From Hafnia psychrotolerans (GTDB taxonomy: Bacteria; Pseudomonadota; Gammaproteobacteria; Enterobacterales; Enterobacteriaceae): DNA of 64,000 bases. The notes under the pieces were generated by a model. It did no database searches. It was not told the origin of the DNA and saw nothing but the letters and a program-made list of their open reading frames with translations. This document shows positions 36,052 through 49,482 of this stretch, one piece after another. The stretch spans positions 97,714-161,713 of the forward strand of contig NZ_BMFZ01000011.1 in the NCBI RefSeq assembly GCF_014639435.1. Direction: 5' to 3'. The translations under genes were made by a program, and so were the position numbers. Each line of letters begins with the position of its first letter. Position 1 is the stretch's first letter.

Positions 36052-36940
36052 CCCCGATGGTGAGGGGAATGCAACCGGAGATACCTGAGCTCTTCAGGCG
36101 TGAAAGAATACTGTCAGCCCCTGCGCGGTTATTGTAAGGACCGATGACAACACGATTCCAGCCACCGCCAGTGGTTATCCGGCCTTCAATCCCTTCAAAT
36201 GCCAGTTTGGCGCGCTGAGATTCCGCCTGTTCTGTGCCTTTGAATGAACCACACTGCACCATAAACTTCTGCGTTTTTTCCTGCTCTTTCGGTTTGTCTT
36301 TTGCCTTCTCTGGCGTCACCTGGGTGATCACCGCCGGTGGCTCTTTCGGTTTTTGTTTTGGCTGAACCGGCTCAGTCTGCACTTGGGCTTGCGGTGCACG
36401 AACCGGTTGCGTCGGCGCCGTTTGCACATTTCTTGGCGCGGTTTGTTGCTGAATATAAGGTTGCTGGCTGGTGGTCTGCCGCTGAGCTGGCGCACTATGA
36501 GTGACCTGAGTTTGGTCGTTATATGGCACTTCAGACAGCGTAGTTGGCTGCTGGCGCATATCTGCCTGCATCTGTTCAAGCAACTGCTGCTGTTCCGGTG
36601 TCAGTTGGGTTTTGGTCTGTGCTGCACCACCGCCAGTCGGCTCGGTGGGGGCGGGGACACCCATCTGCCGGTTTTCCAGCTCTTTAATGTAGCGCCAACG
36701 CTCTTCTGGTTTCGGCGGCAAGCCGTTGCCCGGCCGAACAGAATGCATTGGCAAAATGACCGCATCTTCAGCTTTGTTGTGCGTAATGAAATAGAGGCCA
36801 CCGATGAACACTACCAAGACAGCCACGGCTAACACCACCATGGTTTTGGAGATCATTGGGGAACTGCTTTTTTTCTTCCGGCTGGTACTTTTCCGCCGCG
36901 CTCCTGAGCGCCCACGGCTTACATAGTCTCTTTGTGCCAC
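36047..36940 (-). CDS. ftsN: cell division protein FtsN
   Basis: 297-aa bitopic membrane protein (E. coli 319) that triggers septal peptidoglycan synthesis. Cytoplasmic basic N-terminus with the FtsA-contacting DYVSRGRSG (about 4-12), one transmembrane segment (TMVVLAVAVLVVFIGGLYFI, about 33-52), the essential periplasmic helices (PEERWRYIKELENRQ, about 78-92), a long Q/P-rich linker (100-215) and a C-terminal SPOR domain (about 223-297; FMVQCGSFKGTEQAESQRAK with C and a second C in SGCIPL forming a disulfide). Confidence 0.97.
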   Translation of the reverse strand: MAQRDYVSRGRSGARRKSTSRKKKSSSPMISKTMVVLAVAVLVVFIGGLYFITHNKAEDAVILPMHSVRPGNGLPPKPEERWRYIKELENRQMGVPAPTEPTGGGAAQTKTQLTPEQQQLLEQMQADMRQQPTTLSEVPYNDQTQVTHSAPAQRQTTSQQPYIQQQTAPRNVQTAPTQPVRAPQAQVQTEPVQPKQKPKEPPAVITQVTPEKAKDKPKEQEKTQKFMVQCGSFKGTEQAESQRAKLAFEGIEGRITTGGGWNRVVIGPYNNRAGADSILSRLKSSGISGCIPLTIGG

Positions 36941-37037
36941 TATCGTTTCGCTGTGTCGTTATAATGAGAGAAGTGCGTCATGTTACTGAACCCTGAGTCT
37001 TTACTGAAACAAAAACGTGCTGAAGGAGAACATCTTA

Positions 37038-38066
37038 TCAGCGCTTGGGGGCAGCAGTACTGCCACGGACGATCAGTTCGCTTTCCAGCAAACGCGAGCC
37101 ACTATTGACAGAATTGCCATACAACTGTTCGAGTAACAATAACATGGCCTGGCGGCCAAGCTGGAATCTTGGCTGCGCCACGGTGGTCAGCGGAGGATCG
37201 AAGTACTGGCTGAGCTTAATGTCATCAAATCCGACAACCGATAAATCCTGCGGGATGTGCAGCCCCATTTTCTTCGCCTGATACATGGCACCAATTGCCA
37301 TGACGTCGTTATGGCAAAAAATGGCTGTCGGCGGTACCGACTGGCTCATCAATTCGGCAAGCGCCAATGCCCCTGATTCGTAACTGAAATCGCCTTTTGC
37401 CGTATAGCTACTTTCCACCGTCAGTCCGTTACGGCGCAAAGCCTGAATGTACCCCTGAGATCGATACTGACATAGTGGCATGTTGTCTGGCCCAGCAATA
37501 CACCCGATACGCTGATGGCCCAGACCAATCAGGTAATGTACGGCTTCGTAGGCGGCGGTCAGATTGTCGATATGCACTGTAGGTAGTTCAAGTTCCGGTG
37601 CGAATTCATTCGCCATCACCATTGGCGGTAAATTACGTTGCTCTTCTTTGCTTGCATCAAAAGGTAAATCAGATCCGAGCAGCAGCATGCCATCAATCTG
37701 CTTGGTGATAATCAGATTGATGAAGGTTTTTTCTTGCTGATTCTGCTGTGCGCAGTCGCCGATCAACACCAGATAACCATTCTCAGCGGCTGTACGTTCG
37801 ATCCCCTGTATGACGTCAGCGAAATAGGGATCGCAGATATCCGGGACGATCACCAGAATAGTGCGGGACTCATTGCGTTTCAGATTGCGGGATAGCGCAT
37901 GCGGAGAATAGCCCACCGCGACGACGGCCAGCTCCACCTTTTGGCGAGTTGCTGCCGATACTTTTTCTGGATTCATTAATGCGCGAGATACTGTAGCCGT
38001 CGAAACACCTGCCATTTCTGCCACATCTTTCATGGTGGCGGCAGCTAATTCTTTTTTTTCGTCCAA
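37038..38066 (-). CDS. cytR: nucleoside-responsive repressor CytR
   Basis: 342-aa LacI-family repressor of nucleoside uptake and catabolism genes that acts together with CRP. Helix-turn-helix TMKDVAEMAGVSTATVSRALMNPEKV (about 12-37), then the periplasmic-binding-like domain (ESRTILVIVPDICDPYFADVI). The start chosen is TTG at 38066: it has AAGGAGAG about 10 bases upstream and gives 11 residues before MKDV, exactly as in E. coli CytR. The ATG at 38108 lies upstream of that ribosome-binding site and would add 14 unmatched residues. Confidence 0.95.
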   Translation of the reverse strand: MDEKKELAAATMKDVAEMAGVSTATVSRALMNPEKVSAATRQKVELAVVAVGYSPHALSRNLKRNESRTILVIVPDICDPYFADVIQGIERTAAENGYLVLIGDCAQQNQQEKTFINLIITKQIDGMLLLGSDLPFDASKEEQRNLPPMVMANEFAPELELPTVHIDNLTAAYEAVHYLIGLGHQRIGCIAGPDNMPLCQYRSQGYIQALRRNGLTVESSYTAKGDFSYESGALALAELMSQSVPPTAIFCHNDVMAIGAMYQAKKMGLHIPQDLSVVGFDDIKLSQYFDPPLTTVAQPRFQLGRQAMLLLLEQLYGNSVNSGSRLLESELIVRGSTAAPKR

Positions 38067-38312
38067 CGTCTCTCTCCTTGCAACTACATCATTCTGATAC
38101 GACAACATGGATTCGTCCTCAACGCTACACAGGTTTCCCGAGATTCAGCCGATATTAATCCGCGACTTAACGCATCCGGTTTACAGAGGCTGCGTAGCTC
38201 ATCACATTCTAAACAGTTTGTGGTTAGGATTTGTTACCTAATTTGCATGAAAAGTGTGACCCAGATGATTTTTTTCGATCCATCATGCAGAAAACATCAG
38301 GCTTCGTGCATA

Positions 38313-40605
<2,293 letters not shown>

Positions 40606-40708
40606 TCGCCGCCTTTGATGCATTTCGCATCAAAACCTAATCATCCACTACGCGTGGTGTCCGACAAAACAGGGTTGGATAGCGACGCGGCCTTAAGAAG
40701 AGGTTTCC

Positions 40709-40921
40709 ATGAAACAAGGTATTCACCCTAAATACGTAGAAATTACTGCATCTTGCTCATGCGGTAATGTTATCAAAACTCACTCAACTGTGGGTCACGA
40801 TCTGAACCTGGACGTGTGTGGCGAATGTCACCCGTTCTACACTGGTAAGCAACGTGAAGTCGCTACCGGTGGCCGTGTTGACCGCTTCAACAAGCGTTTC
40901 AGCATGCCAAGCAGCAAGTAA
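40709..40921 (+). CDS. rpmE: 50S ribosomal protein L31, zinc-binding form
   Basis: 70-aa ribosomal protein forming the B1b intersubunit bridge. The four zinc-binding cysteines are at 16, 18, 37 and 40 (SCSCGN and VCGECH), so this is the C+ form and not the zinc-free YkgM paralogue. AAGAAGAGGTTTCC precedes the ATG; a strong terminator follows. Confidence 0.98.
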   Translation: MKQGIHPKYVEITASCSCGNVIKTHSTVGHDLNLDVCGECHPFYTGKQREVATGGRVDRFNKRFSMPSSK

Positions 40922-40935
40922 TCGCTGTTTGAGAG

Positions 40936-40964
40936 CAAAAAAACCCGCTTCGGCGGGTTTTTTG
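40936..40964. terminator. terminator between rpmE and metJ
   Basis: AACCCGC-ttcg-GCGGGTT hairpin, flanked by A on the left and six T on the right. It ends rpmE and may also act for the convergent metJ transcript. Confidence 0.9.
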
Positions 40965-41068
40965 TTGCCTGTTATTCAGGCATCACGTTCATTTCATTTA
41001 CTGGGTAGGCCATTCTTACAGCCAATGCGTGCCTGCACGAGGGCTGCGCAGGCTGCTCATCGCTTCGT

Positions 41069-41386
41069 CTAATATTCCCAGGTATCAGGATCCACACCCA
41101 GTTCACGCATCAGGATCTTTGCCGCTTCCGGTATTTCATCACTGCGTTCTTTGCGCAGATCTTCGTCATTCGGCAAAGGCTGTCCGGTAAAGGCGTGAAG
41201 GAAAGCCTCACACAACAATTCACTGTTGGTCGCATGACGCAGGTTATTCACCTGTCGACGTGTGCGTTCATCGGTGAGGATCTTGAGGACTTTCAGCGGA
41301 ATAGAAACTGTAATTTTCTTAACTTGCTCGCTTTTTTTACCGTGTTCAGCGTAAGGGCTGACATATTCGCCGTTCCACTCAGCCAT
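41069..41386 (-). CDS. metJ: methionine repressor MetJ
   Basis: 105-aa ribbon-helix-helix repressor using S-adenosylmethionine as corepressor, same length as E. coli MetJ. DNA-binding strand [15 protein letters not shown] (about 23-37), then [21 protein letters not shown]-terminal [13 protein letters not shown] is conserved. Divergent from metB; four tandem MetJ boxes lie between the genes. Confidence 0.98.
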   Translation of the reverse strand: MAEWNGEYVSPYAEHGKKSEQVKKITVSIPLKVLKILTDERTRRQVNNLRHATNSELLCEAFLHAFTGQPLPNDEDLRKERSDEIPEAAKILMRELGVDPDTWEY

Positions 41387-41620
41387 GGGACACCTTAAAA
41401 TTTATCAAAAAATAATAGTCTGAAAACCCGGGGATTATGCCCGATTTTCGCTGATCTCACTAAATAAATGTCCCTCAGGGACCGGGTAATACCAGAGAAA
41501 TGTGCGCTTTGCTGTTCATTTGGTCTGTTTGCTGCCCTGTCCAGGCACCTACTGAACACGCCAGTACTGATAAGGTTATAATTTTAGCGGGTATTACCCT
41601 ATTGCTCAATCTATACGCAA

Positions 41621-41652
41621 AGAAGTTTAGATGTCCAGATGTATTGACGTCT
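41621..41652. promoter_or_regulatory. four tandem MetJ boxes (metJ-metB intergenic)
   Basis: Consecutive 8-mers AGAAGTTT, AGATGTCC, AGATGTAT and TGACGTCT match the MetJ consensus AGACGTCT at 5, 6, 5 and 7 of 8 positions. Tandem arrays bound by stacked MetJ dimers are the established operator form. They lie 60 bp upstream of metB. Confidence 0.85.
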
Positions 41653-41712
41653 ATATCAACAGCGACTAGTCTTGATGACCTATCCTCAGCATCCTGGCAG
41701 AGAGAAACAACT

Positions 41713-42873
41713 ATGACGCACAAGCAAGCGACGATTGTCGTCGGCAGTGGACTGAACAATGACCAGCAATATGGCTGTGTCGTTCCCCCGATCCATCTTT
41801 CCAGTACCTACAATTTCGAAGATTTTAATCAGCCAAGAGCCCATGACTATTCACGCCGTGGAAATCCCTCGCGTGATGTCGTTCAGCGCGCACTGGCCGA
41901 TCTCGAAGGCGGAGCCGGTGCGGTAATGACCAGCAGCGGTATGTCGGCGATTCATTTAGTTTGCACCGTGTTTCTCAAGCCTGGAGATCTGCTGGTTGCA
42001 CCGCATGACTGCTATGGTGGCAGCTACCGTCTGTTTGACAGCCTAAGCAAGCGCGGGGCTTATCGTGTGTTATTCGTCGATCAGGGAAACCCGCAGGCGC
42101 TGGCAGCGGCACTCGCTGAAAAGCCCAAACTGGTGCTGATTGAGACGCCGAGTAATCCGCTACTGCGCGTTGTTGATATTCAGGAAATTTGTGATGCTTC
42201 GCACGCGGCTGGCGCACTGACCGTCGTCGATAATACCTTTCTCAGCCCGGTGTTGCAGCAGCCGTTGAAACTTGGTGCGGATTTAGTGGTCCATTCCTGT
42301 ACTAAATATCTTAACGGCCACTCTGACGTTGTCGCCGGAACGGTAATTTCTAAAACGGCTGAGCATGCGACAGAACTTGCCTGGTGGGCCAATAACATTG
42401 GCGTAACCGGCGCCGCCTTTGACAGTTATTTGTTGCTGCGCGGCCTTCGGACGTTGACGGTTCGCGTAAAACAGCAGCAGGAAAATGCGCTGGCCATTGT
42501 TACTTATTTACAGCAACAACCCTTGGTGAAAAAGCTGTATCATCCTTCCCTGCCAGAGAACCAAGGGCATGAGATAGCCTGTCGCCAGCAATATGGCTTT
42601 GGCGCCATGATTAGTTTTGAATTCGACGGAGATGAAGCCCGGTTACGGCATTTCCTCTCTGAATTGAAGCTGTTTACCCTCGCTGAATCTCTGGGCGGCG
42701 TTGAGAGCCTGATTTCCCATACGGCGACCATGACCCATGCGGGCATGGCACCAGAGGCGCGTAAAGCGGCCGGGATATCTGACAGCCTGCTCAGGGTTTC
42801 TGTAGGTCTTGAAGACAGCGAAGATTTGATTGCCGATCTGGAACACGCATTTCAGGCGGCGGCAACGAGGTAA
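41713..42873 (+). CDS. metB: cystathionine gamma-synthase
   Basis: 386-aa PLP enzyme (E. coli 386) joining O-succinylhomoserine and cysteine. Motifs: YDYSRRGNPSRDVVQRALADLE-like HDYSRRGNPSRDVVQRALAD (about 45), VTSSGMSAIHL, and the PLP lysine in VVHSCTKYLNGHSDVVAG (about 197). The ATG at 41713 (MTHKQATIVVGSGLN) matches E. coli; the long upstream frame extension crosses the MetJ boxes and is not coding. metL starts 3 bp after the stop. Confidence 0.97.
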   Translation: MTHKQATIVVGSGLNNDQQYGCVVPPIHLSSTYNFEDFNQPRAHDYSRRGNPSRDVVQRALADLEGGAGAVMTSSGMSAIHLVCTVFLKPGDLLVAPHDCYGGSYRLFDSLSKRGAYRVLFVDQGNPQALAAALAEKPKLVLIETPSNPLLRVVDIQEICDASHAAGALTVVDNTFLSPVLQQPLKLGADLVVHSCTKYLNGHSDVVAGTVISKTAEHATELAWWANNIGVTGAAFDSYLLLRGLRTLTVRVKQQQENALAIVTYLQQQPLVKKLYHPSLPENQGHEIACRQQYGFGAMISFEFDGDEARLRHFLSELKLFTLAESLGGVESLISHTATMTHAGMAPEARKAAGISDSLLRVSVGLEDSEDLIADLEHAFQAAATR

Positions 42874-42875
42874 GT

Positions 42876-45311
42876 ATGAATGCAATAGCGGTAGCAGCAC
42901 CGGCGGGAAGCCGGCAGTTGCATAAGTTTGGTGGTAGCAGTCTGGCTGATGTGAAATGTTATCTGCGCGTGGTCGGGATCATGGCCGAGTACGGTAACCC
43001 AGGCGACATAATGGTGGTCTCTGCAGCAGGTCGCACCACTAACCAACTGATCAGTTGGTTGAAACTCAGCCAGACCGATCGCTTATCGGCGCATCAGGTT
43101 CAACAGGCCTTGCGCCGGTATCAAAGTGATCTGATCACCGGTCTTCTGCCACCGGAAATGGCAGAACCGCTTATTGTAAGATTTATTCAGGATCTCGAAC
43201 GTCTGGCGACGCTGCTGGATGGCAAAATCACCGATGCTGTGCATGCCGAAGTGGTCGGGCATGGTGAGATCTGGTCGGCACGCCTTATGGCTGCGCTGCT
43301 GGCGACGAAAGACCTGCCGGCTGCCTGGCTTGATGCGCGTGATTTTCTGCGCGCAGAACGTGCTGCTCAACCTCAGGTTGATGAAGGACGTTCATACCCG
43401 CTGTTGCAACAACTTCTGGCGCAACATCCGCAGCAATATTTGGTCGTGACCGGTTTTATCTCGCGTAACGAAGCGGGTGAAACCGTATTGCTGGGCCGTA
43501 ACGGCAGTGACTACTCAGCCACGCAGATTGGCGCGCTGGCAGGCGTCAACCGTGTCACCATCTGGAGCGATGTCGCTGGGGTTTACAGCGCGGATCCTCG
43601 CAAAGTGAAAGATGCCTGTTTGCTGCCCTTATTACGTCTCGACGAAGCCAGTGAACTGGCCCGTTTGGCTGCACCGGTTCTGCATACTCGCACTCTGCAG
43701 CCTGTTTCCGGCAGCGACATCGACCTGCAACTGCGCTGTAGTTATCAGCCGGAGCAAGGCTCAACCCGAATTGAACGCGTGTTGGCCTCCGGGACCGGTG
43801 CGAAAATTGTCACCAGTCATGACGACATTTGCCTGATTGAAATTGTCATCCCGTCGCAGCATGACTTCCAACTGGCGCATAAAGATGTCGAGCTACTGCT
43901 TAAGCGTGCTCAGGTCAAACCGCTGGCTACCGGTATCCATCCGGACCGTAACTTGCTGCAACTTTGCTACACGTCGGAAGTGGTCGGCAGCGCCATGCAG
44001 GCGTTGGAAGAGGCTGGTTTGCCGGGACGTTTATCGTTACGTGAAGGGTTAGCGCTGGTGGCATTAGTCGGTGCTGGCGTGTGCAAGAACCCGCTGCACA
44101 GTCACCGTTTCTATCAGGAATTGAAAGACCAGCCTGTTGAATTTGTCTGGCAGGCGGAAGATGGCATCAGTCTGGTAGCCGTACTGCGCCTTGGGCCGAC
44201 CGAACATCTGGTTCAGGGGTTGCATAACACGCTATTCCGCGCGGAAAAACGCATCGGCTTGATGCTGTTCGGCAAAGGCAACATCGGTTCACGCTGGCTC
44301 GAACTTTTTGCCCGTGAACAACGAAATATTTCCGCCCGCAGTGGTTTTGAATTCGTTCTGGCAGGCGTTGTGGATAGTAAACGCAGCCTGTTGAGTTATG
44401 ACGGGCTGGACGCCAGCCGTGCGCTCGCGTTCTTTGATGATGAAGCCCGTGACCACGATGACGAATCATTGTTCCTGTGGATGCGCGCACATCCCTATGA
44501 TGATTTAGTGGTGCTGGACGTCACCGCGAGTGTCGAGCTGGCTGATCAATATCTGGATTTCGCCAGCTATGGCTTCCACGTCATCAGCGCAAATAAAGTG
44601 GCCGGTGCCTCCAGCAGCAATCAGTATCGTCAGATCCGTGACGCCTTCGCCAAAACCGGCGGTCATTGGTTGTATAACGCCACCGTCGGCGCCGGTTTAC
44701 CCGTCAACCACACGGTGCGAGATTTACGCGACAGCGGCGATAGCATTCTGGCGATTAGCGGGATTTTCTCAGGTACCTTGTCATGGTTATTCTTGCAATT
44801 TGACGGCACTCTGCCTTTCACCGAACTGGTGGACTTGGCCTGGCAGCAAGGGCTGACTGAACCGGATCCGCGAGTCGACCTGTCTGGTCAGGATGTGATG
44901 CGCAAACTGGTGATTCTGGCGCGGGAAGCGGGCTATGACATCGAACCAACCCAGGTGCGAGTTGAGTCTCTGGTACCGCTCGGCTGTGAAAGCGGCTCAG
45001 TAGATCAGTTCTTTGAAGATGGAGAAACACTGAATCAGCAGATGCTGCAACGTCTGGAGGCGGCCCAGGAAATGGGGCTGGTACTGCGTTATGTGGCAAG
45101 ATTTGATGCGAACGGCAAAGCGCGCGTTGGTGTCGAAGCTGTACGTGACGATCACCCGCTGGCGTCATTACTGCCTTGTGATAACGTTTTTGCCATCGAA
45201 AGCCGCTGGTATCGGGACAACCCGCTGGTCATCCGCGGGCCAGGTGCCGGGCGTGATGTCACCGCTGGCGCCCTGCAATCCGATCTTAACCGGTTGACTC
45301 AACTGCTATAA
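42876..45311 (+). CDS. metL: bifunctional aspartokinase II / homoserine dehydrogenase II
   Basis: 811-aa fusion enzyme (E. coli 810). N-terminal aspartokinase (about 1-290; HKFGGSSLADVKCYLRV and LLGRNGSDYSATQIGA), central interface region, C-terminal homoserine dehydrogenase (about 455-811; NAD-binding LMLFGKGNIGSRWLELF, catalytic ANKVAGASSSNQYRQI and GIFSGTLSWLF). It supplies homoserine to the methionine branch and is regulated by MetJ through the shared metBL transcript. Confidence 0.97.
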   Translation: MNAIAVAAPAGSRQLHKFGGSSLADVKCYLRVVGIMAEYGNPGDIMVVSAAGRTTNQLISWLKLSQTDRLSAHQVQQALRRYQSDLITGLLPPEMAEPLIVRFIQDLERLATLLDGKITDAVHAEVVGHGEIWSARLMAALLATKDLPAAWLDARDFLRAERAAQPQVDEGRSYPLLQQLLAQHPQQYLVVTGFISRNEAGETVLLGRNGSDYSATQIGALAGVNRVTIWSDVAGVYSADPRKVKDACLLPLLRLDEASELARLAAPVLHTRTLQPVSGSDIDLQLRCSYQPEQGSTRIERVLASGTGAKIVTSHDDICLIEIVIPSQHDFQLAHKDVELLLKRAQVKPLATGIHPDRNLLQLCYTSEVVGSAMQALEEAGLPGRLSLREGLALVALVGAGVCKNPLHSHRFYQELKDQPVEFVWQAEDGISLVAVLRLGPTEHLVQGLHNTLFRAEKRIGLMLFGKGNIGSRWLELFAREQRNISARSGFEFVLAGVVDSKRSLLSYDGLDASRALAFFDDEARDHDDESLFLWMRAHPYDDLVVLDVTASVELADQYLDFASYGFHVISANKVAGASSSNQYRQIRDAFAKTGGHWLYNATVGAGLPVNHTVRDLRDSGDSILAISGIFSGTLSWLFLQFDGTLPFTELVDLAWQQGLTEPDPRVDLSGQDVMRKLVILAREAGYDIEPTQVRVESLVPLGCESGSVDQFFEDGETLNQQMLQRLEAAQEMGLVLRYVARFDANGKARVGVEAVRDDHPLASLLPCDNVFAIESRWYRDNPLVIRGPGAGRDVTAGALQSDLNRLTQLL

Positions 45312-45479
45312 TTGCTCTTCCCCTTCTGGCGTCGACCCGAAGGGGCTTCATGCATCTATTTCATCGTCCTGTGCGGCAAAATCCCCAACGTGAAATTTCT
45401 TCAATTTGAATGAAGATTAATCATATGCGGATGCATTTTTGGCGTTGACAGTTTTGCTGACTTCCTTCATTGTCTATCT

Positions 45480-45508
45480 ATCCGTTTAGACGTCTAGACG
45501 CTTATAAT
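45480..45508 (+). promoter_or_regulatory. metF promoter overlapped by MetJ boxes
   Basis: AGACGTCT (45488-45495) is a perfect MetJ box; AGACGCTT (45496-45503) and ATCCGTTT (45480-45487) are its partial neighbours in register. A -10 TATAAT (45503-45508) abuts the array, so bound MetJ would block RNA polymerase. Confidence 0.85.
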
Positions 45509-45512
45509 ATAA

Positions 45513-46454
<942 letters not shown>

Positions 46455-46494
46455 TCCACTCGTCAGACAACGCTTTCTGGCATAAATATCAGGC

Positions 46495-46525
46495 GAAAAA
46501 AAACCGGCATCTGCGCCGGTTTTTT
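46495..46525. terminator. terminator between metF and ppc
   Basis: AACCGGC-atctgc-GCCGGTT stem (46502-46521) with an A-run before and T-run after. It can serve both convergent genes. Confidence 0.88.
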
Positions 46526-46540
46526 GCTTTTATCGGTGTG

Positions 46541-49189
46541 CTAACCGGTATTGCGCATACCTGCTGCGACACCCGCGATAGTGACCATCAGCGCCTGTTC
46601 AACACGAGCGTCAGGAGTATGACCGTCTTTTTCCAGCTGACGTGAGCGATGTAGCAATTCAGCCTGCAACACGTTCAGCGGGTCAGTGTAGACGTTACGC
46701 AGCGCGATTGATTCGGCAATCCACGGCAGATCGGCCATCAGATGGTCGTCGTTGGAAATCGCCAGGACCACGTTAATGTCGTTTGCCAACTGGTCACGCA
46801 GCTTTTGTCCGAGTGGCCAAAGCTCTTTGTCCACCAGGCGCTGATCATAGTACTCCGCCAGCCACAGGTCGGCTTTGGCGAACACCATTTCCAGCATACC
46901 TATGCGGGTTGAGAAGAACGGCCAGTCACGGCACATGGATTCCAGCTCACCGCGTTTCCCTGCATCCACCACGGCTTGCAGACCGGCACCTGCGCCTAAC
47001 CATGCAGGCAGCATCAGACGGTTTTGTGTCCAGGCGAAGATCCAGGGAATGGCACGCAGGCTTTCGACGCCGCCGTTAGCTTTACGTTTTGCTGGCCGTG
47101 AACCCAAGGGTAATTTCCCCAGTTCTTGCTCTGGTGTTGCGGCGCGGAAATAAGGTACGAAGTCTTTGTTTTCACGCACATAGCCACGGTACATGTTGCA
47201 AGAGACGTCAGATAGCTGTTCCATGATACTCACCCAAGCCTCTTTTGGCTCCGGCGGTGGCAACAGGTTGGCTTCCAGAATCGCGCCAGTGTAGAGCGCC
47301 AGGCTGCTGATGGTGACTTCTGGCAGGCCGAATTTGAAGCGGATCATCTCGCCCTGTTCGGTCACGCGCAGGCCGCCTTTCAGGCTGCCCGGCGGTTGTG
47401 ACAGCAATGCCGCGTGGGCAGGTGCCCCGCCGCGACCAATGGAGCCGCCGCGTCCGTGGAAAAGTGTCAGTAGAACACCGGCCTTCTCACAGGTTTTGAT
47501 CAGTGCATCCTGTGCACGGTATTGCGCCCATGATGCTGCCATCACGCCCGCATCCTTCGCAGAGTCGGAGTAACCGATCATCACCATCTGTTTGCCCTGA
47601 ATACAGCCACGGTACCAGTCGATACTGAGCAACTGGGTCATGACGGAATCGGCATTGTTCAGGTCGTCGAGGGTTTCGAACAGTGGCGCGACGGGTAGAG
47701 TGAACGGACAGCCCGCCTCTTTCAGCAGTAAATGTACTGCCAGAACGTCTGATGGGGTTTTCGCCATCGAAATCACGTAGGCGGCAATCGACCCTTCCGG
47801 CGCTTCTGCGATGACCTGACAGGTATCGAGCACCTCTTTGGTGAGCTCGCTTGGTTCCCAAAAACGTGGCACCAGTGGACGCTGAGAATTCAGTTCGCGG
47901 ATCAAGAATGCCTGTTTGTCAGACTCTGACCAGCTTTCGTAGTCACCGAGGCCCAGATAGCGGGTGATCTCTGCAATCGCGTCGGTATGACGGGTGCTCT
48001 CCTGACGAATGTCGATACGTACCAGCGGCACGCCGAAACAGCGGACGCGTCGCAGTGTATCCAACAACTGGCCATTAGCAATAATACCCATGCCGCAGGC
48101 TTGCAGCGACTGGTAACACGCGTACAGCGGCTCCCACAACTGCTCATTGTGCACCAGTAAATCATGCGGGATTGGCAGACTTTCGCCTTTCAGACGCGCT
48201 TCCAGATAGGCTTGGGTGGAAAGCAATTGAGCACGCAAACGTTTCATGATCACGCGGTAAGCTTCCGCCTCACTTTCGTCATTGGCGAGTGCACGCAACT
48301 CTGGCGTACATTCGGTCATGGAAAGCTCCGAAACCAGTACAGCGACATCGCGCAGGAACAGGTCAGTGGCTTTCCAGCGGCTCAGCAGCAGCACATGACG
48401 GGTAATGTCAGCAGTGACGTTTGGGTTACCGTCGCGGTCACCGCCCATCCATGATGTGAAGCGTACGGGGACGGCCTCAACCGGCATTTTGTAGTCGAGT
48501 GAGGTTTCCAGCTGTTCGTTGAACTCACGCAGGAAAGCAGGAACGCCTTCCCAAAGACTGTTTTCAACCACCGTAAAGCCCCACTTGGCTTCATCAACCG
48601 GAGACGGACGGTTTTTACGGATTTCATCGGTATGCCATGACTGGGCAATGAGCTGGCGCAGACGGCGCATGATCTGTTTGCGCTCGTAGTCGGCCAGATC
48701 GTTATGGTCGAGCTGCTTCAGGCAGCTGTTCACTTCCACCAGTTTGTGGATCAGGGTCCGGCGGGCAATTTCAGTCGGGTGTGCCGTGAGCACCAGTTCA
48801 ATGGAGAGTTGTTCAACTGCATCACGCAGTTGCTGAGAAGTCAGATTTTTAGACTTCAAACGTTCAATCAGTTGCGCCAACACATCCGGATTACTCGCGG
48901 CTTCACCGTGTGGTGAAATGCTGTGATATTGCTCGGCAACATTGGTTAAATTCAAAAATTGGCTGAAAGCACGGGCCACAGGCAGGAGTTCGTCATTGGA
49001 CAAATTTTGCAGCGTGGAAAGGAGTTCCTGACGATCTGCATCATTACCGGCACGTGAAGATTTGGATAACTTACGAATTTTCTCAACACGATCAAGGATA
49101 TGCTCTCCCAGAGTATCCTTGATCGTATCGCCAAGCAGTTTCCCTAAGGTACTGACATTACTGCGCATTGCGGAATATTGTTCGTTCAT
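46541..49189 (-). CDS. ppc: phosphoenolpyruvate carboxylase
   Basis: 882-aa anaplerotic enzyme (E. coli 883) making oxaloacetate from PEP and bicarbonate. Catalytic motifs: [15 protein letters not shown] (His about 137), [32 protein letters not shown] and [19 protein letters not shown] (about 575-595), C-terminal [14 protein letters not shown]. Start [20 protein letters not shown] equals the E. coli start. Confidence 0.98.
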   Translation of the reverse strand: MNEQYSAMRSNVSTLGKLLGDTIKDTLGEHILDRVEKIRKLSKSSRAGNDADRQELLSTLQNLSNDELLPVARAFSQFLNLTNVAEQYHSISPHGEAASNPDVLAQLIERLKSKNLTSQQLRDAVEQLSIELVLTAHPTEIARRTLIHKLVEVNSCLKQLDHNDLADYERKQIMRRLRQLIAQSWHTDEIRKNRPSPVDEAKWGFTVVENSLWEGVPAFLREFNEQLETSLDYKMPVEAVPVRFTSWMGGDRDGNPNVTADITRHVLLLSRWKATDLFLRDVAVLVSELSMTECTPELRALANDESEAEAYRVIMKRLRAQLLSTQAYLEARLKGESLPIPHDLLVHNEQLWEPLYACYQSLQACGMGIIANGQLLDTLRRVRCFGVPLVRIDIRQESTRHTDAIAEITRYLGLGDYESWSESDKQAFLIRELNSQRPLVPRFWEPSELTKEVLDTCQVIAEAPEGSIAAYVISMAKTPSDVLAVHLLLKEAGCPFTLPVAPLFETLDDLNNADSVMTQLLSIDWYRGCIQGKQMVMIGYSDSAKDAGVMAASWAQYRAQDALIKTCEKAGVLLTLFHGRGGSIGRGGAPAHAALLSQPPGSLKGGLRVTEQGEMIRFKFGLPEVTISSLALYTGAILEANLLPPPEPKEAWVSIMEQLSDVSCNMYRGYVRENKDFVPYFRAATPEQELGKLPLGSRPAKRKANGGVESLRAIPWIFAWTQNRLMLPAWLGAGAGLQAVVDAGKRGELESMCRDWPFFSTRIGMLEMVFAKADLWLAEYYDQRLVDKELWPLGQKLRDQLANDINVVLAISNDDHLMADLPWIAESIALRNVYTDPLNVLQAELLHRSRQLEKDGHTPDARVEQALMVTIAGVAAGMRNTG

Positions 49190-49482
49190 ATCGCCTCTGA
49201 CCCGTTCTCATATTTAAAATTATATTTTGTAAATAACTATCACCCGTTAGACGTTTTCGCCTTAAATCATTTTTACGCTGCGAACGTGATCACATTTTCA
49301 AAAACAGCACATGTTTTACCGCAAAACCCCCAATTCCCTCACTAAAAAAATGGTGTTTTTGGCAAATTACAGAACTTTCATCATCGCCAGCGGCATATTA
49401 GTTTGGCTAATCACGCTTTTGTACAGTATCAAAGGATACCCGTAGGTACCCTGTTTGTTTCTGTCGTCTGGGTAATACAGAA

